DNA of 64,000 nucleotides, taken from contig OX620685.1 in NCBI GenBank assembly GCA_951635545.1, forward strand, positions 1-64,000. The letters run 5' to 3'. Made by a program: the position numbers and the translations under genes. Below, piece by piece: positions 33,951-44,843 of the stretch; the first letter of the stretch is position 1; each line of letters begins with the position of its first letter. Under the pieces are notes generated by a model. The model saw nothing but the letters and a program-made list of their open reading frames with translations. It was not told the DNA's origin and searched no databases. The stretch comes from CAG-873 sp910578365 (GTDB lineage: Bacteria > Bacteroidota > Bacteroidia > Bacteroidales > Muribaculaceae).

Positions 33951-33983
33951 CCCCGGAGTGAAGGCAGGGATGCCTCCGCTTCA

Positions 33984-36398
33984 TCAGTCGAAAGCTCCGT
34001 CGACACTCTCCTCTGCCTGCTCCTCGAATGGCTCGTAAAGCTCGCCGCCGCACAGATTCACATCGGACGGGAACTTAAATCTCGACTGCTGGCTGTAAGG
34101 CAGGTTGCGGTCGGCATATACCTTGGTCATATATTTGCCATAGATTGGCAGAGCCATAGATGCGCCCTGGCCCTGCGCCATGCTGTTGAAGTGGATATAG
34201 CGTTCGTCGCCGCCTACCCACACGCCCGACACCAAATCGGGGGTAAAGCCCATAAACCAGCCATCGGCATTGAAGTTGGTAGTACCGGTCTTGCCGCCGG
34301 TTTCGGCTTTAATATTGAAAGGCGCGCGACGCAGTCGGTTGCCGGTACCGCTGTCGACTACATTGAGCAGAATCGACAGTATCTTATAATAGGCCGCACG
34401 ACTGATAACCTCGCTGTGGCGCGGAGTAAATGTGCTTATTATGTTGCCGTTGTTATCGGCTATGGCTGTTACGAACAAGGGGTCGGAACGCATGCCGCCG
34501 TTGGCAAAGGCCGTATATGCCGTGACCATTTCCTTCACTGACACCTCACAGGGGCCGAGAGCGAGCGATTTCACTGCCGGCAACTGGTTGGTGATACCGA
34601 AGGCGTGCATGCGGTCAACCAGAGGCTGGGCGCCGAATTCATCAATCAGGCGGGCCGAAATCCAGTTGTTCGAGTTGGTGAGGGCCCACCGCAGGTCGAC
34701 CATCTCGCCAACACGCGATGTTCCGGAGTTGCGCGGGGCCCATGGGCGTCCGTTCTCGTCGTAAAGCACCGGCTGGGCATTGAGATACATCGAACACGGA
34801 GTCTTGCCCTGCTCCATGGCATAGGTGTAGAGAAATGGCTTGATTGTCGAACCAATCTGACGGCGACCGGTCGACACCATGTCGTACTGGAAGAAGCGGA
34901 AGTCGGGACCGCCCACATATGCCTTCACATAGCCGTTGGTGGGGTCCATGCTCATAAAGCCGGTGCGCAGGAACGATTTTGTGTATAAAATCGAGTCGCG
35001 CGGAGTCATCACAGTATCCACAGCGCCGCGGTAGCTGAACACAGTCATCTCGCAAGCACGGTCGAATTCCTTTTCAATCTCGCTCTCACTCTTGCCTGCG
35101 AGCTTGCCTATGCGCCACCGTTCGCTCTGGTGCATTGCATTCTTAATCAAGTTCTGGCGAGCCTTGGCCGAGAGTTCAGCCGGATTGCTGGTATAAGGAG
35201 CGGTGCTGCTGTTGCGTTTCTCGCGGAAGAACTGATTCTGCAGCGAACGCATGTGTTCGTCGACAGCTTCCTCGGCATACTTCTGCATACGCGAGTCGAT
35301 GGTGGTATAAATGCGCAGACCGTCCTGATAGAGGTTGTAATAGCTACCGTCGGCCTTAGGATTTTTCTGTATCCATCCGTAAAGGGGGTTAATTTCCCAC
35401 TCTATCGAGTCGTCGACGAAACCCTGGCGGTCCCACGACGCATAATCCTGGCGATGAGGTTTTTTAGCGGTAAGGTAACGGCGCAATTCCTCTCTGAAGT
35501 ATGGCGCAAGACCCTCTTTATGGTCCACTCGGTGAAAGTCGAGTTCTACAGGCAAGGCACACAGCGAATCGCGTTCGGCCTCGCTAATCATGTCGGCCTT
35601 ATACATCTGGTCGAACACCACATTGCGGCGGTCGCGGGTGCGCTCGGGATAGCGTACCGGGTTGAAGTAAGACGGATTCTTGACCATGCCTACCAGCAGA
35701 GCCGCTTCCTGCAGGTTGAGTTCGCCGGCATCCTTGTTGAAGTACACCTTCGCGGCCGACTTAATGCCCACGGCGTTATACAGGAAGTCGAACTGGTTGA
35801 GATACATCTTTATAATCTCTTCCTTGCTGTAGAAGCGCTCGAGCTTTATAGCTATCATCCACTCGATAGGCTTCTGTATGGCACGTTCCAGCAGCCCCTT
35901 GCTCGAGGGGCTGTAAAGCTGCTTAGCCAACTGCTGGGTTATAGTCGAGCCGCCTCCGGCGTTCTTCTGCCCCATCAGCACAGTTTTGAACAGAGCGCGG
36001 TTGAGTGCGCGGAAGTCAATGCCCGAATGGTCTTCGAAGCGTGAGTCTTCGGTGGCGATAAGAGCGTTTACCACATAGGGCGAGATTTCGTCGAAGTCGG
36101 CATACACGCGGTTACCTGTGTTGGCAAAATAGCGTCCAATCTCCTCTCCGTCGGCGCTATACACAATTGACGCGAATTTGTCGCGCGGATTTTTAAGCTC
36201 CTCCACCGGAGGCATATAGCCAATCACGCCATTATACACAAGAATAAAAATAGCAAAGAACATAAATGCCCCTATGGCCAGCCCTCCCCATATCCACGCT
36301 ATAATACGTCGGTTACGAGCCTGAACCTTAGGTGATTTAGCATTAGTGTCGGCCCCAACCGGCCGCTGTTTATTGTCGTTGTGGCTGATTTTATCCAT
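33984..36398 (-). CDS. Penicillin-binding protein 1A, unit 2
   Basis: Same 804-residue product as 14264-16678, with its promoter (36419-36449) included in the unit, so this copy should be expressed independently. Confidence 0.96.
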   Translation of the reverse strand: MDKISHNDNKQRPVGADTNAKSPKVQARNRRIIAWIWGGLAIGAFMFFAIFILVYNGVIGYMPPVEELKNPRDKFASIVYSADGEEIGRYFANTGNRVYADFDEISPYVVNALIATEDSRFEDHSGIDFRALNRALFKTVLMGQKNAGGGSTITQQLAKQLYSPSSKGLLERAIQKPIEWMIAIKLERFYSKEEIIKMYLNQFDFLYNAVGIKSAAKVYFNKDAGELNLQEAALLVGMVKNPSYFNPVRYPERTRDRRNVVFDQMYKADMISEAERDSLCALPVELDFHRVDHKEGLAPYFREELRRYLTAKKPHRQDYASWDRQGFVDDSIEWEINPLYGWIQKNPKADGSYYNLYQDGLRIYTTIDSRMQKYAEEAVDEHMRSLQNQFFREKRNSSTAPYTSNPAELSAKARQNLIKNAMHQSERWRIGKLAGKSESEIEKEFDRACEMTVFSYRGAVDTVMTPRDSILYTKSFLRTGFMSMDPTNGYVKAYVGGPDFRFFQYDMVSTGRRQIGSTIKPFLYTYAMEQGKTPCSMYLNAQPVLYDENGRPWAPRNSGTSRVGEMVDLRWALTNSNNWISARLIDEFGAQPLVDRMHAFGITNQLPAVKSLALGPCEVSVKEMVTAYTAFANGGMRSDPLFVTAIADNNGNIISTFTPRHSEVISRAAYYKILSILLNVVDSGTGNRLRRAPFNIKAETGGKTGTTNFNADGWFMGFTPDLVSGVWVGGDERYIHFNSMAQGQGASMALPIYGKYMTKVYADRNLPYSQQSRFKFPSDVNLCGGELYEPFEEQAEESVDGAFD

Positions 36399-36482
36399 AG
36401 TCTTACTGTTTCAATCAGCAAAGTTACTACAAAATATCGGAGTTGGCAAGTGAAAATTCCCAAACGGAGTGTGGCGGACACG

Positions 36483-36510
36483 AAAAAAGCCCCGTCGATA
36501 AGGCGGGGCT
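36483..36510 (-). terminator. Terminator of rpmB-rpmG-DUF4295, unit 2
   Basis: Same hairpin and T-run as 16763-16790. Confidence 0.88.
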
Positions 36511-36534
36511 AAATATTGATATTGTATAGGGTTC

Positions 36535-36684
36535 TTATTTCAAGGCGTCTTTAACAGCGTCGTTGGGCACCATTTCTTCTTTGAATACGTAGGCGCCGGT
36601 TTTGGGAGATTTCACCATCTTGATGACCTTGCTGTAGGTACGGCCTTCACCTTTCTGAAGCGATGCTACGGTTTTCTTTGCCAT
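36535..36684 (-). CDS. DUF4295 small protein, unit 2
   Basis: Same 49-residue product as 16815-16964. Confidence 0.9.
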   Translation of the reverse strand: MAKKTVASLQKGEGRTYSKVIKMVKSPKTGAYVFKEEMVPNDAVKDALK

Positions 36685-36693
36685 ATGCCGGGA

Positions 36694-36882
36694 TTATTTA
36701 ATTTCTTTGTGAACAGTTACACGCTTAAGGATGGGATTGTATTTCTTAAGCTCAAGTCTCTCGGTTGTATTTTTGCGGTTTTTGGTGGTGATGTAGCGCG
36801 AAGTGCCGGGCATACCACTGGCTTTATGTTCGGTGCATTCGAGGATGACCTGCACGCGATTACCTTTTGCTTTCTTTGCCAT
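36694..36882 (-). CDS. rpmG: 50S ribosomal protein L33, unit 2
   Basis: Same 62-residue product as 16974-17162. Confidence 0.95.
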   Translation of the reverse strand: MAKKAKGNRVQVILECTEHKASGMPGTSRYITTKNRKNTTERLELKKYNPILKRVTVHKEIK

Positions 36883-36886
36883 CTTC

Positions 36887-37150
36887 TTAGAATCCTATGA
36901 ATTTAATGTCGTTGTCAGTTAAGAAACCCTTTTCGGCAGCCTGACGCATTGCTGCATCCAGACCAAGTTTGTTGATAGTGCGGAGGCCGGCAGCGGAGAT
37001 AGTGAGGCTGATCCATACACCCTGCTCTACCCAATAGAACTTCTTGTTGAAGAGGTTGACGTTGAATTTGCGCTTGGTACGACGCTTGGAGTGCGACACA
37101 TTGTTGCCCACCATAGCTTTCTTACCGGTAATTTGACAAATCTTTGACAT
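36887..37150 (-). CDS. rpmB: 50S ribosomal protein L28, unit 2
   Basis: Same 87-residue product as 17167-17430. Its leader with the two mini frames (37183-37264) and its promoter (37276-37307) are inside the unit, so the operon is complete. Confidence 0.96.
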   Translation of the reverse strand: MSKICQITGKKAMVGNNVSHSKRRTKRKFNVNLFNKKFYWVEQGVWISLTISAAGLRTINKLGLDAAMRQAAEKGFLTDNDIKFIGF

Positions 37151-37386
37151 GGCTGTTACTGGTTTATCTTTTCTTTTTCTTTTTATTGAGCGCCTATGGC
37201 CGCCATCTCAGTTCTCATATCGCCGCTAAGTGCATCTTCTTAACCGCTTTAAAGGAGGTGCCATAAAACAGAGTGCAAAGTAACGAATTTTTCTTCACTT
37301 ACACAAATTTTTCAACCCTTATTTTTATTCCTCGGCTTATTTTTGTATCTTTGCATGTCTTTGCATGCCTTTAATTATAGTATCAG

Positions 37387-38529
37387 ATGCTTAAAAATCT
37401 TTTTTTAACAGTTTTTGCGCTGGCTTTGCCGGCTTTTGCATGCTCCGCTCAGGAGAATCATGACAGACCGTGGCGTTATATCGACGCCCGTGAACTCCGA
37501 CTCATAAACCGCGGCTTCCCCGGCCAATGCGTCAACCCTTATGCACGTGTGCCGGAATATCTCGCCGACAGTGTTCGCCCTTCTCTTTACGAACGCTCGC
37601 AGTGCTCGGCCGGCGTGGCTGCACGCTTTGCCACCGACTCCAAACGCATTGGCGTGAGCTACGACCTCCTTTTCAACGCCAATATGATACACATGGCCGG
37701 TACCGGCATCAAGGGCATGGACCTGTATATATGCGACGGCGACACTGTATGGCGACACCTGAACTGCATACGGCCATACTCTGTCAAGGATTCGCTCGGC
37801 AACCCGACACCACATGTAGAGCAGACCCTGGTTCAGAACCTCGACGGCAAGATGCATGAGTATATGCTTTACTTTCCGCTATACGACGGTGTCACTGCCG
37901 CGGCCATAAAAGTTGACTCGGCGGCAAACGTCACTACAGGCTGCAACGACATGATTAGCCCGCACGGACGCATCGTAGCCTATGGCACAAGCATATTGCA
38001 GGGTGGCTGCGCCTCTCGGCCTGGCATGGCGTCGACCAATATCATCAGCCGCGAACTCAACCGCGAGGTAATTAATATAGGTATATCGGGCGAAGGCAAA
38101 ATGGACTTCTGCATGGCCCGCGCACTGGCCGCGATACCCGATGTGGACCTGTTTCTGATTGACCCGGTGCCGAACTGCACCCTCGATATGTGCGACTCGC
38201 TCACCTACGACTTTGTGAACATCATACGCCGCGCCAGGCCCGAGGCGGCGGTGGTGATGGTAGAAGGGCCGATATACCCCTATGCGCCCTACGACAGCTT
38301 CTGGGGCAAATACCTGCCTGAGAAAAACGAGGCCTTCCGCCGCGGATATGAGCGACTGAAGGCCGAGCGCCCCGAAGGGCTGTATTATGTCACAAGCGAA
38401 GGGCTGGATGGCGCCGAAGACGACGGCACGGTAGACGGCATACACCTCACTGACCTTGGCTTCCGCCACTATGCCGACAAGCTGCTGCCCGTGCTCAGAG
38501 AAGCCCTTTCAGCACTACCGGCTGATTAG
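37387..38529 (+). CDS. Exported SGNH/GDSL-family hydrolase, unit 2
   Basis: Same 380-residue product as 17667-18809, with the same 35-base convergent overlap with the GDPD gene. Confidence 0.87.
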   Translation: MLKNLFLTVFALALPAFACSAQENHDRPWRYIDARELRLINRGFPGQCVNPYARVPEYLADSVRPSLYERSQCSAGVAARFATDSKRIGVSYDLLFNANMIHMAGTGIKGMDLYICDGDTVWRHLNCIRPYSVKDSLGNPTPHVEQTLVQNLDGKMHEYMLYFPLYDGVTAAAIKVDSAANVTTGCNDMISPHGRIVAYGTSILQGGCASRPGMASTNIISRELNREVINIGISGEGKMDFCMARALAAIPDVDLFLIDPVPNCTLDMCDSLTYDFVNIIRRARPEAAVVMVEGPIYPYAPYDSFWGKYLPEKNEAFRRGYERLKAERPEGLYYVTSEGLDGAEDDGTVDGIHLTDLGFRHYADKLLPVLREALSALPAD

Positions 38530-39259
38530 TGGTGATAAGGTCCACGCCGCTGTCGATACACCATTGCATGTCCTCGGGCCGGTCGACAGTCCACACGTTC
38601 ACTTTCATACCCAGCTCGTGGGCCTCCTTTATCCACTCGGGATGTCGGCGCAGCACGCCGATATGGTAGTCAATGGCATTGCCGCCCACCACTTTCACCT
38701 GCATAGGTGTCAGGTCGCCGCTAAGATACTGCACCAGACTGCCTTCCGGAGCATATTTGGCAAAGTTCACCAAAGCCTCCTTCGAGAATGTGATATAGTC
38801 GGTACGGTCGGCAAGGCCCATATCCTTCACCATCTGTATGCCCTCTTTTACTGCGAGCGCCTCGGCTTCCTTGTCGGGGTGCTCTTTCAGTTCAAACACC
38901 AGCCGAAGGTCGGGCAGACTCTGCGCTGCCGTAAGCAACTGTTTGAGCGTAGGCATCGGCTCACCATTGTCGAGTACAACACCGGCCAGGACCTTCGAGC
39001 TTGCTTCGCAGGCGGTTACGCCCTTAAATTTACTGTCGTGATTCACAAACAGCACGCCGTCGGTACTGCGCCATACATCGAATTCCGAGGCGTAAGCCCC
39101 TACCGAGTCGGCCTTTACCAATGATCGCAGCGAGTTCTGCGCCGAACCCGGAGCATCCCAGTAGCCACGATGCGCCACTATCAGAGGTTTCCCGGCCCAT
39201 GCCGAAAGGGCGGCGACGCCCACCAGAACGCCGGCCGCCAGTATCTTTATACCTTTCAT
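38495..39259 (-). CDS. Glycerophosphodiester phosphodiesterase family protein, unit 2
   Basis: Same 254-residue product as 18775-19539, with the -7 box at 39266-39273 next to the ATG. Confidence 0.88.
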   Translation of the reverse strand: MKGIKILAAGVLVGVAALSAWAGKPLIVAHRGYWDAPGSAQNSLRSLVKADSVGAYASEFDVWRSTDGVLFVNHDSKFKGVTACEASSKVLAGVVLDNGEPMPTLKQLLTAAQSLPDLRLVFELKEHPDKEAEALAVKEGIQMVKDMGLADRTDYITFSKEALVNFAKYAPEGSLVQYLSGDLTPMQVKVVGGNAIDYHIGVLRRHPEWIKEAHELGMKVNVWTVDRPEDMQWCIDSGVDLITTNQPVVLKGLL

Positions 39260-39295
39260 AATATGCAAAGGTACAATTTTTTTATTACATAACGG

Positions 39296-39751
39296 TCAGG
39301 CAGGCGACGTAGGCGTGGTGGGAGTCGAACGTATCTCGCCTGTAGCAATGGTGTAGGTCAGATTTTGGTCGAGCAACACCAACTCGTAAGTGCGGGCGTT
39401 GCGCTCGGCGCTGAACACCCGGTCGGTTGCCTCCGTTTCCTCGAGATAGCGATAGAGATTCTGCGGCATGCAGTCGAACAGAAACTGCTGTGGCAACGGC
39501 TCGCCATAACCGTCGACGCTAATCCAGCCGTAGTCATGCGTAAACGTCAGTCCGGGTCCATAGGCAATATCCACCGATATAGTACCGTCTTTGGCCTGAT
39601 TGTATGAGCGTGCGTAAGTACCGGGCCAATATGCCTCGATAAAATTGACGATAGGCTGCGGTATCTGATTCCACACCTCCTCATGGTCGTGGCAGGCGGC
39701 CAGGCACACGCAGAACAGCAGCGACAGAATGTAATTGAAACGTGTTTTCAT
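39296..39751 (-). CDS. PepSY-like (DUF2874) lipoprotein, unit 2
   Basis: Same 151-residue product as 19576-20031. Confidence 0.78.
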   Translation of the reverse strand: MKTRFNYILSLLFCVCLAACHDHEEVWNQIPQPIVNFIEAYWPGTYARSYNQAKDGTISVDIAYGPGLTFTHDYGWISVDGYGEPLPQQFLFDCMPQNLYRYLEETEATDRVFSAERNARTYELVLLDQNLTYTIATGEIRSTPTTPTSPA

Positions 39752-41276
39752 AACATAAGCATTTACCTTTAAACGCCTACGCGCCCCGTTTGGTTGCGGA
39801 GTTTTTGTCCGCAGTTACGGACGCATTACCACTACTTGTGGCCAATTATTTCTGATCTGTTCTTTCTTCCTCATTATTTACATGATATATTCTGGATTCT
39901 GACACAGAAAATTCATTATCCATATATTTAATCTGCATTGTGACTGTAACCATTGCAATGATTTTATATTTCGACGGTAATTCCCATTTTACATAAAAGG
40001 CAGTGGAACCAGGCATAGATGACGTGTCATAGTCCTTTGAAGACAACCCTACAACATCTGAAACCTGAGTTTTACCAATAGGCAAATTTGATAATATTTT
40101 ATACGGGTCCGAGTAAAATAAATCGCGTAAGACCGGCACACTACTTCCACCATAAATTGCAGAAATAGGCTCTTTTATTGAATCGACGGGCGTCTTGCTA
40201 ATATATCCAGATGGGTCTTTGGATACATATCCAATATATTTTACAGAAACACTATGACTCTGCACATAGCTCTTTAAGTACGGATTTATTTCAACATCAA
40301 GTTCAGTTTTTGACAAAGTGGGATAAGGTGCTGTTCCACATATGCATATACTGCTTCCTTCATCCTGAAAAGTAGTCACATCCACTTTTTGAGTAGTATT
40401 CCAATACGCCTTGGGTCGCGTCTTTAGCGTCCACACTCCAAGATTTTCAAGTTCATCTTTCACTGTACCAACAATAGGCACACCATCTCCAATTCCAATC
40501 GACTGCGGAACTACGAACGGTGGTTTTCTTACTACAATAGGCCGATTTTGTGCGGCAAGTATTTCCTTGAGATTAAAACTTATTACAGGCACATCGCTTG
40601 TAGTCTGCCACGACGACAAACCGCTGAGTTTCATTTCTCCTTCGGAACTAAGACGCACATCCGAAGTTGTGCTGTATGTTGTCTGAGTGACGGTCGTGCG
40701 GCCAAACAACAGATTAAATCCGGATTTAATTATTCCTCCAATATTTCCCGAGGCTATATTTGCAACAAGATTCAGTACTGACTTACCAATTGTTATACCG
40801 CTATTAGTACTATTGCCAACCGCTGACAATTTATCTATCACCTTTGTTGCTTTATTGCCGGCAAATGAAGCCAGACCATTGTATTTACTTTCTGATGTAG
40901 TGACCGGCGTTGTAGTCGAGGTTATGGTTCCGGTAGTACTGAGATTCAGCGAACCTAAAAAACTCGACTTTATTACATTCGTAGTATATGCAGCAATCTT
41001 GAAATCGCAGTCTGTGAGGTCATCGGCATATCGAGAAACCTGAAAATCAAATCCATTCCAGCCTGGAGTAAGGCCATTTGGTATTCCGTTATTTGCAGTA
41101 GCAATCGCACTTTCATTTGTCGCGCCAAGTATGAAATCCCGGTTAACGCACGGTTCATCGTCGGCTTTGGCAAAGTAATCCGGAATATCCATGAATTTAT
41201 ATGGAGTCAATCCGTTCAATGGCCTTGCATATATTATCCACTGTGCATTAGTCGACGGTTGAAAACCCTCGTAATA

Positions 41277-42430
41277 ACGCGAGTTCGGGATAAGGAACAC
41301 CATAAAAAAGTTGAATCGGCAGCTTAAAAAAGTTGCCGATTCTCTTGGTAATATTACTGATATTTAGTAATTTAGAGGTACTAAACAATAAATACTGTAT
41401 CATGATTACCGAAAGTAAAGTTACTGAAATTTTTTGTATTGCAGATGATTTCTGCAAAGAATTTGAGGGTGAGATGGCAAAAAATGCACTTCCGTCCACA
41501 ACTGACACTCCAAAACGGAAAAGAAAGCGCATGATGTCGGATGCCGAGGTCATCACGATTCTGATCTGTTTCCACTTCAATTCGTACCGAAACTTCAAGC
41601 ACTATTATCTGGGATGTGTGCGCATTCACTGGAAGCATCTGTTTCCGCAGACATTCTCCTACAACCGCTTCGTGGAGGTCATGCCCCGATGTTTTGTGGC
41701 TATGACCATGTTCCTGCGACTTGCATGTTTCGGAGAGTGCACGGGAATAAGTTTTGTGGACAGCACCTGCATTCCGGTCATTCATAACAAGCGCCAGTTC
41801 AACATGAAAGTCTTCAAGGATATCGCGGCCAAGGGTAAGAGTACGATGGGATGGTATGTAGGCTTCAAGCTGCATCTGCTATGTAACGAAAAAGGGGAAC
41901 TGATCAACTTCGTATTGACACGTGCCAATGTGGACGACCGCAATGAGGCAGTCATCGACACACTGACTGACAGGGTATTTGGAAAACTATACGCTGACAA
42001 GGGATATATATCGCAGTCTCTTTTCGGGCATCTTTGGGATGATGGCATACATATTGTGACAGGTCTTCGCTCGAACATGAAACAGCGTCTCATGCCGTTC
42101 TATGACAGGATGATGCTTCGTAAAAGGAGCATCATCGAATCCATAAACGACATGCTGAAGAATGTGGCGCAGCTCGTCCACTCCCGCCATCGTAGTGTAC
42201 ACAACTTCCTCATGAACCTGCTTGCGGCAATGGGGGCGTATTGTTTCTTCGCCACAAAGCCGGAAGTGAACTTCGACTTTGAGGTACCCGAGTCAAACGG
42301 GCAGCTTGTCCTCTGGGATTAACAACACCAAACTGTACAAATAAATCAGGCGACCTTGAAAGGCCGCCCAATACTCTATGTTGTCTTTTGCTTGGTTGAA
42401 AATCATAAAGTTCTTATCCCGAACTCGCGT
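41277..42430 (+). mobile_element. IS982-family insertion sequence, unit 2
   Basis: Same element, orientation and TAATA duplication (41272-41276 and 42431-42435) as in unit 1. Confidence 0.94.
41402..42322 (+). CDS. IS982-family transposase, unit 2
   Basis: Intact 306-residue transposase, same translation as 21682-22602. Confidence 0.92.
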   Translation: MITESKVTEIFCIADDFCKEFEGEMAKNALPSTTDTPKRKRKRMMSDAEVITILICFHFNSYRNFKHYYLGCVRIHWKHLFPQTFSYNRFVEVMPRCFVAMTMFLRLACFGECTGISFVDSTCIPVIHNKRQFNMKVFKDIAAKGKSTMGWYVGFKLHLLCNEKGELINFVLTRANVDDRNEAVIDTLTDRVFGKLYADKGYISQSLFGHLWDDGIHIVTGLRSNMKQRLMPFYDRMMLRKRSIIESINDMLKNVAQLVHSRHRSVHNFLMNLLAAMGAYCFFATKPEVNFDFEVPESNGQLVLWD

Positions 42431-43029
42431 TAATAGTAAAATACTTTCAATACTCCTGTAAACAGGTTATAGAATAGCATATAATTCTGCCGTGCTTCGC
42501 CTCCTACCTTATCAAAAGTATGAAAAAGCATAGTCCAGCCGTCTTTCTTGCTTATCGAACGACAAAAATCGGTCGACAGCTGAGTTGATACTCCGTTATT
42601 CGACCAAGGGAGTTGTACGGTCGTGCCACTGTTGAGTACCACCGCAGACTGGTTTTCCCAGTCCAAAATCAACTCAGGATTCGATTCCGACACTCCACCG
42701 TCGGGTATCACTGCTGCCCGCGACTGCACATCTGACGTTTCAATCGAAGGCACCTCCAAGATTGGAGCATCTGAGCATGCCCATAGCAACGCGGCACATG
42801 CCAAGACAAAAATCAATCGTTTCATAACATTAAGATTTAGAGTTAAAAATTGGTTTACTGTTTCAGTTGCAAGTTAAGAATTTTCTTTGGATTCTGCAAG
42901 AATTATTCATTATTTATAATTCTTTAACTTTCTCAAAACTGCACCGTAAATCTCCATATAAAATAAGTTACCTTATTCAATAAAATCAATTAAGTGGTTT
43001 CGTATAGTACAACCCTCTAATGCTATCGC

Positions 43030-43058
43030 AAAAAAGGGCTGCGCGAACAGCGCAGCCC
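43030..43058 (-). terminator. Terminator of susC-susD, unit 2
   Basis: Same 9-bp stem and T-run as 23310-23338. Confidence 0.9.
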
Positions 43059-43116
43059 CATCCATTGTTGATTGCTTATGTCCAATCCGATTTCTCGGTG
43101 GATTTACTATCAATAA

Positions 43117-44823
43117 TTATTCCCAACCGGGATTTTGTTTCAAATTCGGATTAAGTAATCTCTGCTGGCTTGGTATTGGATAAAGATTATACTTGGCATC
43201 AAATGTACGAGTGTTGTTTGCAGCAGTAACCATGTATCCGTTCTGCATCACATAAGGCGCGGGGAGAGCAATTGGAGCATCAGCTACATAAGCACCTTGA
43301 TTAATAGTAGGATTCTTGGTAAAGTCGAGAAGATCGAGTTTATTCCATCGAACAAGATCCCAGTAACGGACATCATCGTCAAGCATAAGCTCACAACGAC
43401 GACAACGACGGATTTCGAAAATCAGACTTGAAACACCCATATTGTTATCAGCAGCATTCATGGCTGCAAGCTCATCTACAGTCTTGGTCGGCAAACCGGC
43501 TCGGCTATACAGTTTATCAAGCGTATTTGTCAAATCGCTATTCTGGAGAGTACCAAGTTCTGCCTTAGCTTCTACCAATGCAAGAGCCACACGTGCACCC
43601 CAGTAAATAGGGGCAGCAGTATAGTTCTTATTTGCAAATGGAGTGTAGTCATACGGTATCTCATCAGTGTAGAACTTCTTAACACCATATCCTGTGTGCG
43701 ACGAAATAGGCATTGTATTCTCGAACTTAATGCTCATGTTATGATAAATAACCCTATCCCAAACAATAGCAGACAAGCGTTTATCACGAACCGAAAGAAT
43801 GTTAGCAATACTCAAGCCATTCTCTATGGGTTCTCCCTTATCGGTATTGTCGTATGAAGTCTTATCAGCAGTCTGGCCATCAAGAAATAAGAATGAGTCA
43901 AACGCATTGCGTGTAATGCCACATACAGTAGATGATGAACAAGTCCAATCAAGGAGAGAGTGCATCATTACGTCCTGTTTGTAGGCCTTCATCATTATAA
44001 CCTCCGAATTGGCATTGAGTTCCTCACTCATCGAGTTGTAAAGTGCAGCATAATCATCACCTATAGAATATTTAGGCATCAGAACTGTAGCAACATTCAC
44101 TACTTCATTGAGATATTTTTTGGAGCGCTCGCTGTCTTTTAGAACGTACTTCGCGTATGTACCTTCAAAAAGACAAAGTTCAATCTTCATAGCTCGTGCG
44201 TAATCCCTTGAGAAGGTTGTCTTACTCGACTCTGTAGTCAGATTCTCAATTGCAAAATTCAAATCAGCGAGAGCAAAATCAATAACTTCGTTACGATTGG
44301 TTCGCGGGCCGAAAAGTACAGACTGGTCATTAACATCCAAGGGCTTTTCAACCAAGGGTACATCACCGAATTTTTTTACGAGAGTCAGATACTGCATTCC
44401 TCGGTCAAGGCGTGCTATAGCCATAAAGTTATTTCCAGCAGTAGTATTGTTTAACGACCCACTTGCGACACCTTCAAGGAGCAGATTTGCCCGACGGATT
44501 TCAATATACGGATCATCCCAGTCATCCGATTCCGAGGGAGTAGTAGTATATGCCCAGTTGGCGAAAGTAGAGCTTATAGCACCCGCCTGGTCATCCGATA
44601 AGGTATGGTAGTAGAAAGTACCATTTGTGCCGGAGCCATAGCCTACTACGTTGTTGTAAAAATGATTCGCTTCGCCCTCTACGTTCACGCTGTTACTCCA
44701 GAACTCCGGGCTCGAAGTCTGCTTGTCAAGCGGGTAGCGATTATCGTTCAGGAAGTCATCGCAACCGGTAAGAGTAACGCCAAGACAAAGAACGAGAGCA
44801 CTATATAATAAATGTTTTTTCAT
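43117..44823 (-). CDS. SusD/RagB-family nutrient-binding lipoprotein, unit 2
   Basis: Same 568-residue product as 23397-25103, in operon with susC of unit 2. Confidence 0.95.
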   Translation of the reverse strand: MKKHLLYSALVLCLGVTLTGCDDFLNDNRYPLDKQTSSPEFWSNSVNVEGEANHFYNNVVGYGSGTNGTFYYHTLSDDQAGAISSTFANWAYTTTPSESDDWDDPYIEIRRANLLLEGVASGSLNNTTAGNNFMAIARLDRGMQYLTLVKKFGDVPLVEKPLDVNDQSVLFGPRTNRNEVIDFALADLNFAIENLTTESSKTTFSRDYARAMKIELCLFEGTYAKYVLKDSERSKKYLNEVVNVATVLMPKYSIGDDYAALYNSMSEELNANSEVIMMKAYKQDVMMHSLLDWTCSSSTVCGITRNAFDSFLFLDGQTADKTSYDNTDKGEPIENGLSIANILSVRDKRLSAIVWDRVIYHNMSIKFENTMPISSHTGYGVKKFYTDEIPYDYTPFANKNYTAAPIYWGARVALALVEAKAELGTLQNSDLTNTLDKLYSRAGLPTKTVDELAAMNAADNNMGVSSLIFEIRRCRRCELMLDDDVRYWDLVRWNKLDLLDFTKNPTINQGAYVADAPIALPAPYVMQNGYMVTAANNTRTFDAKYNLYPIPSQQRLLNPNLKQNPGWE

Positions 44824-44843
44824 TGTTCCTAATTATTAATTGA

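Larger units (their letters stand above)
39846..42825 (-). pseudogene. Lipoprotein gene split by IS982, unit 2
   Basis: Same interruption at the same base as in 20126-23105. No unit carries an unbroken version, so no intact copy exists in this window. Confidence 0.88.
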
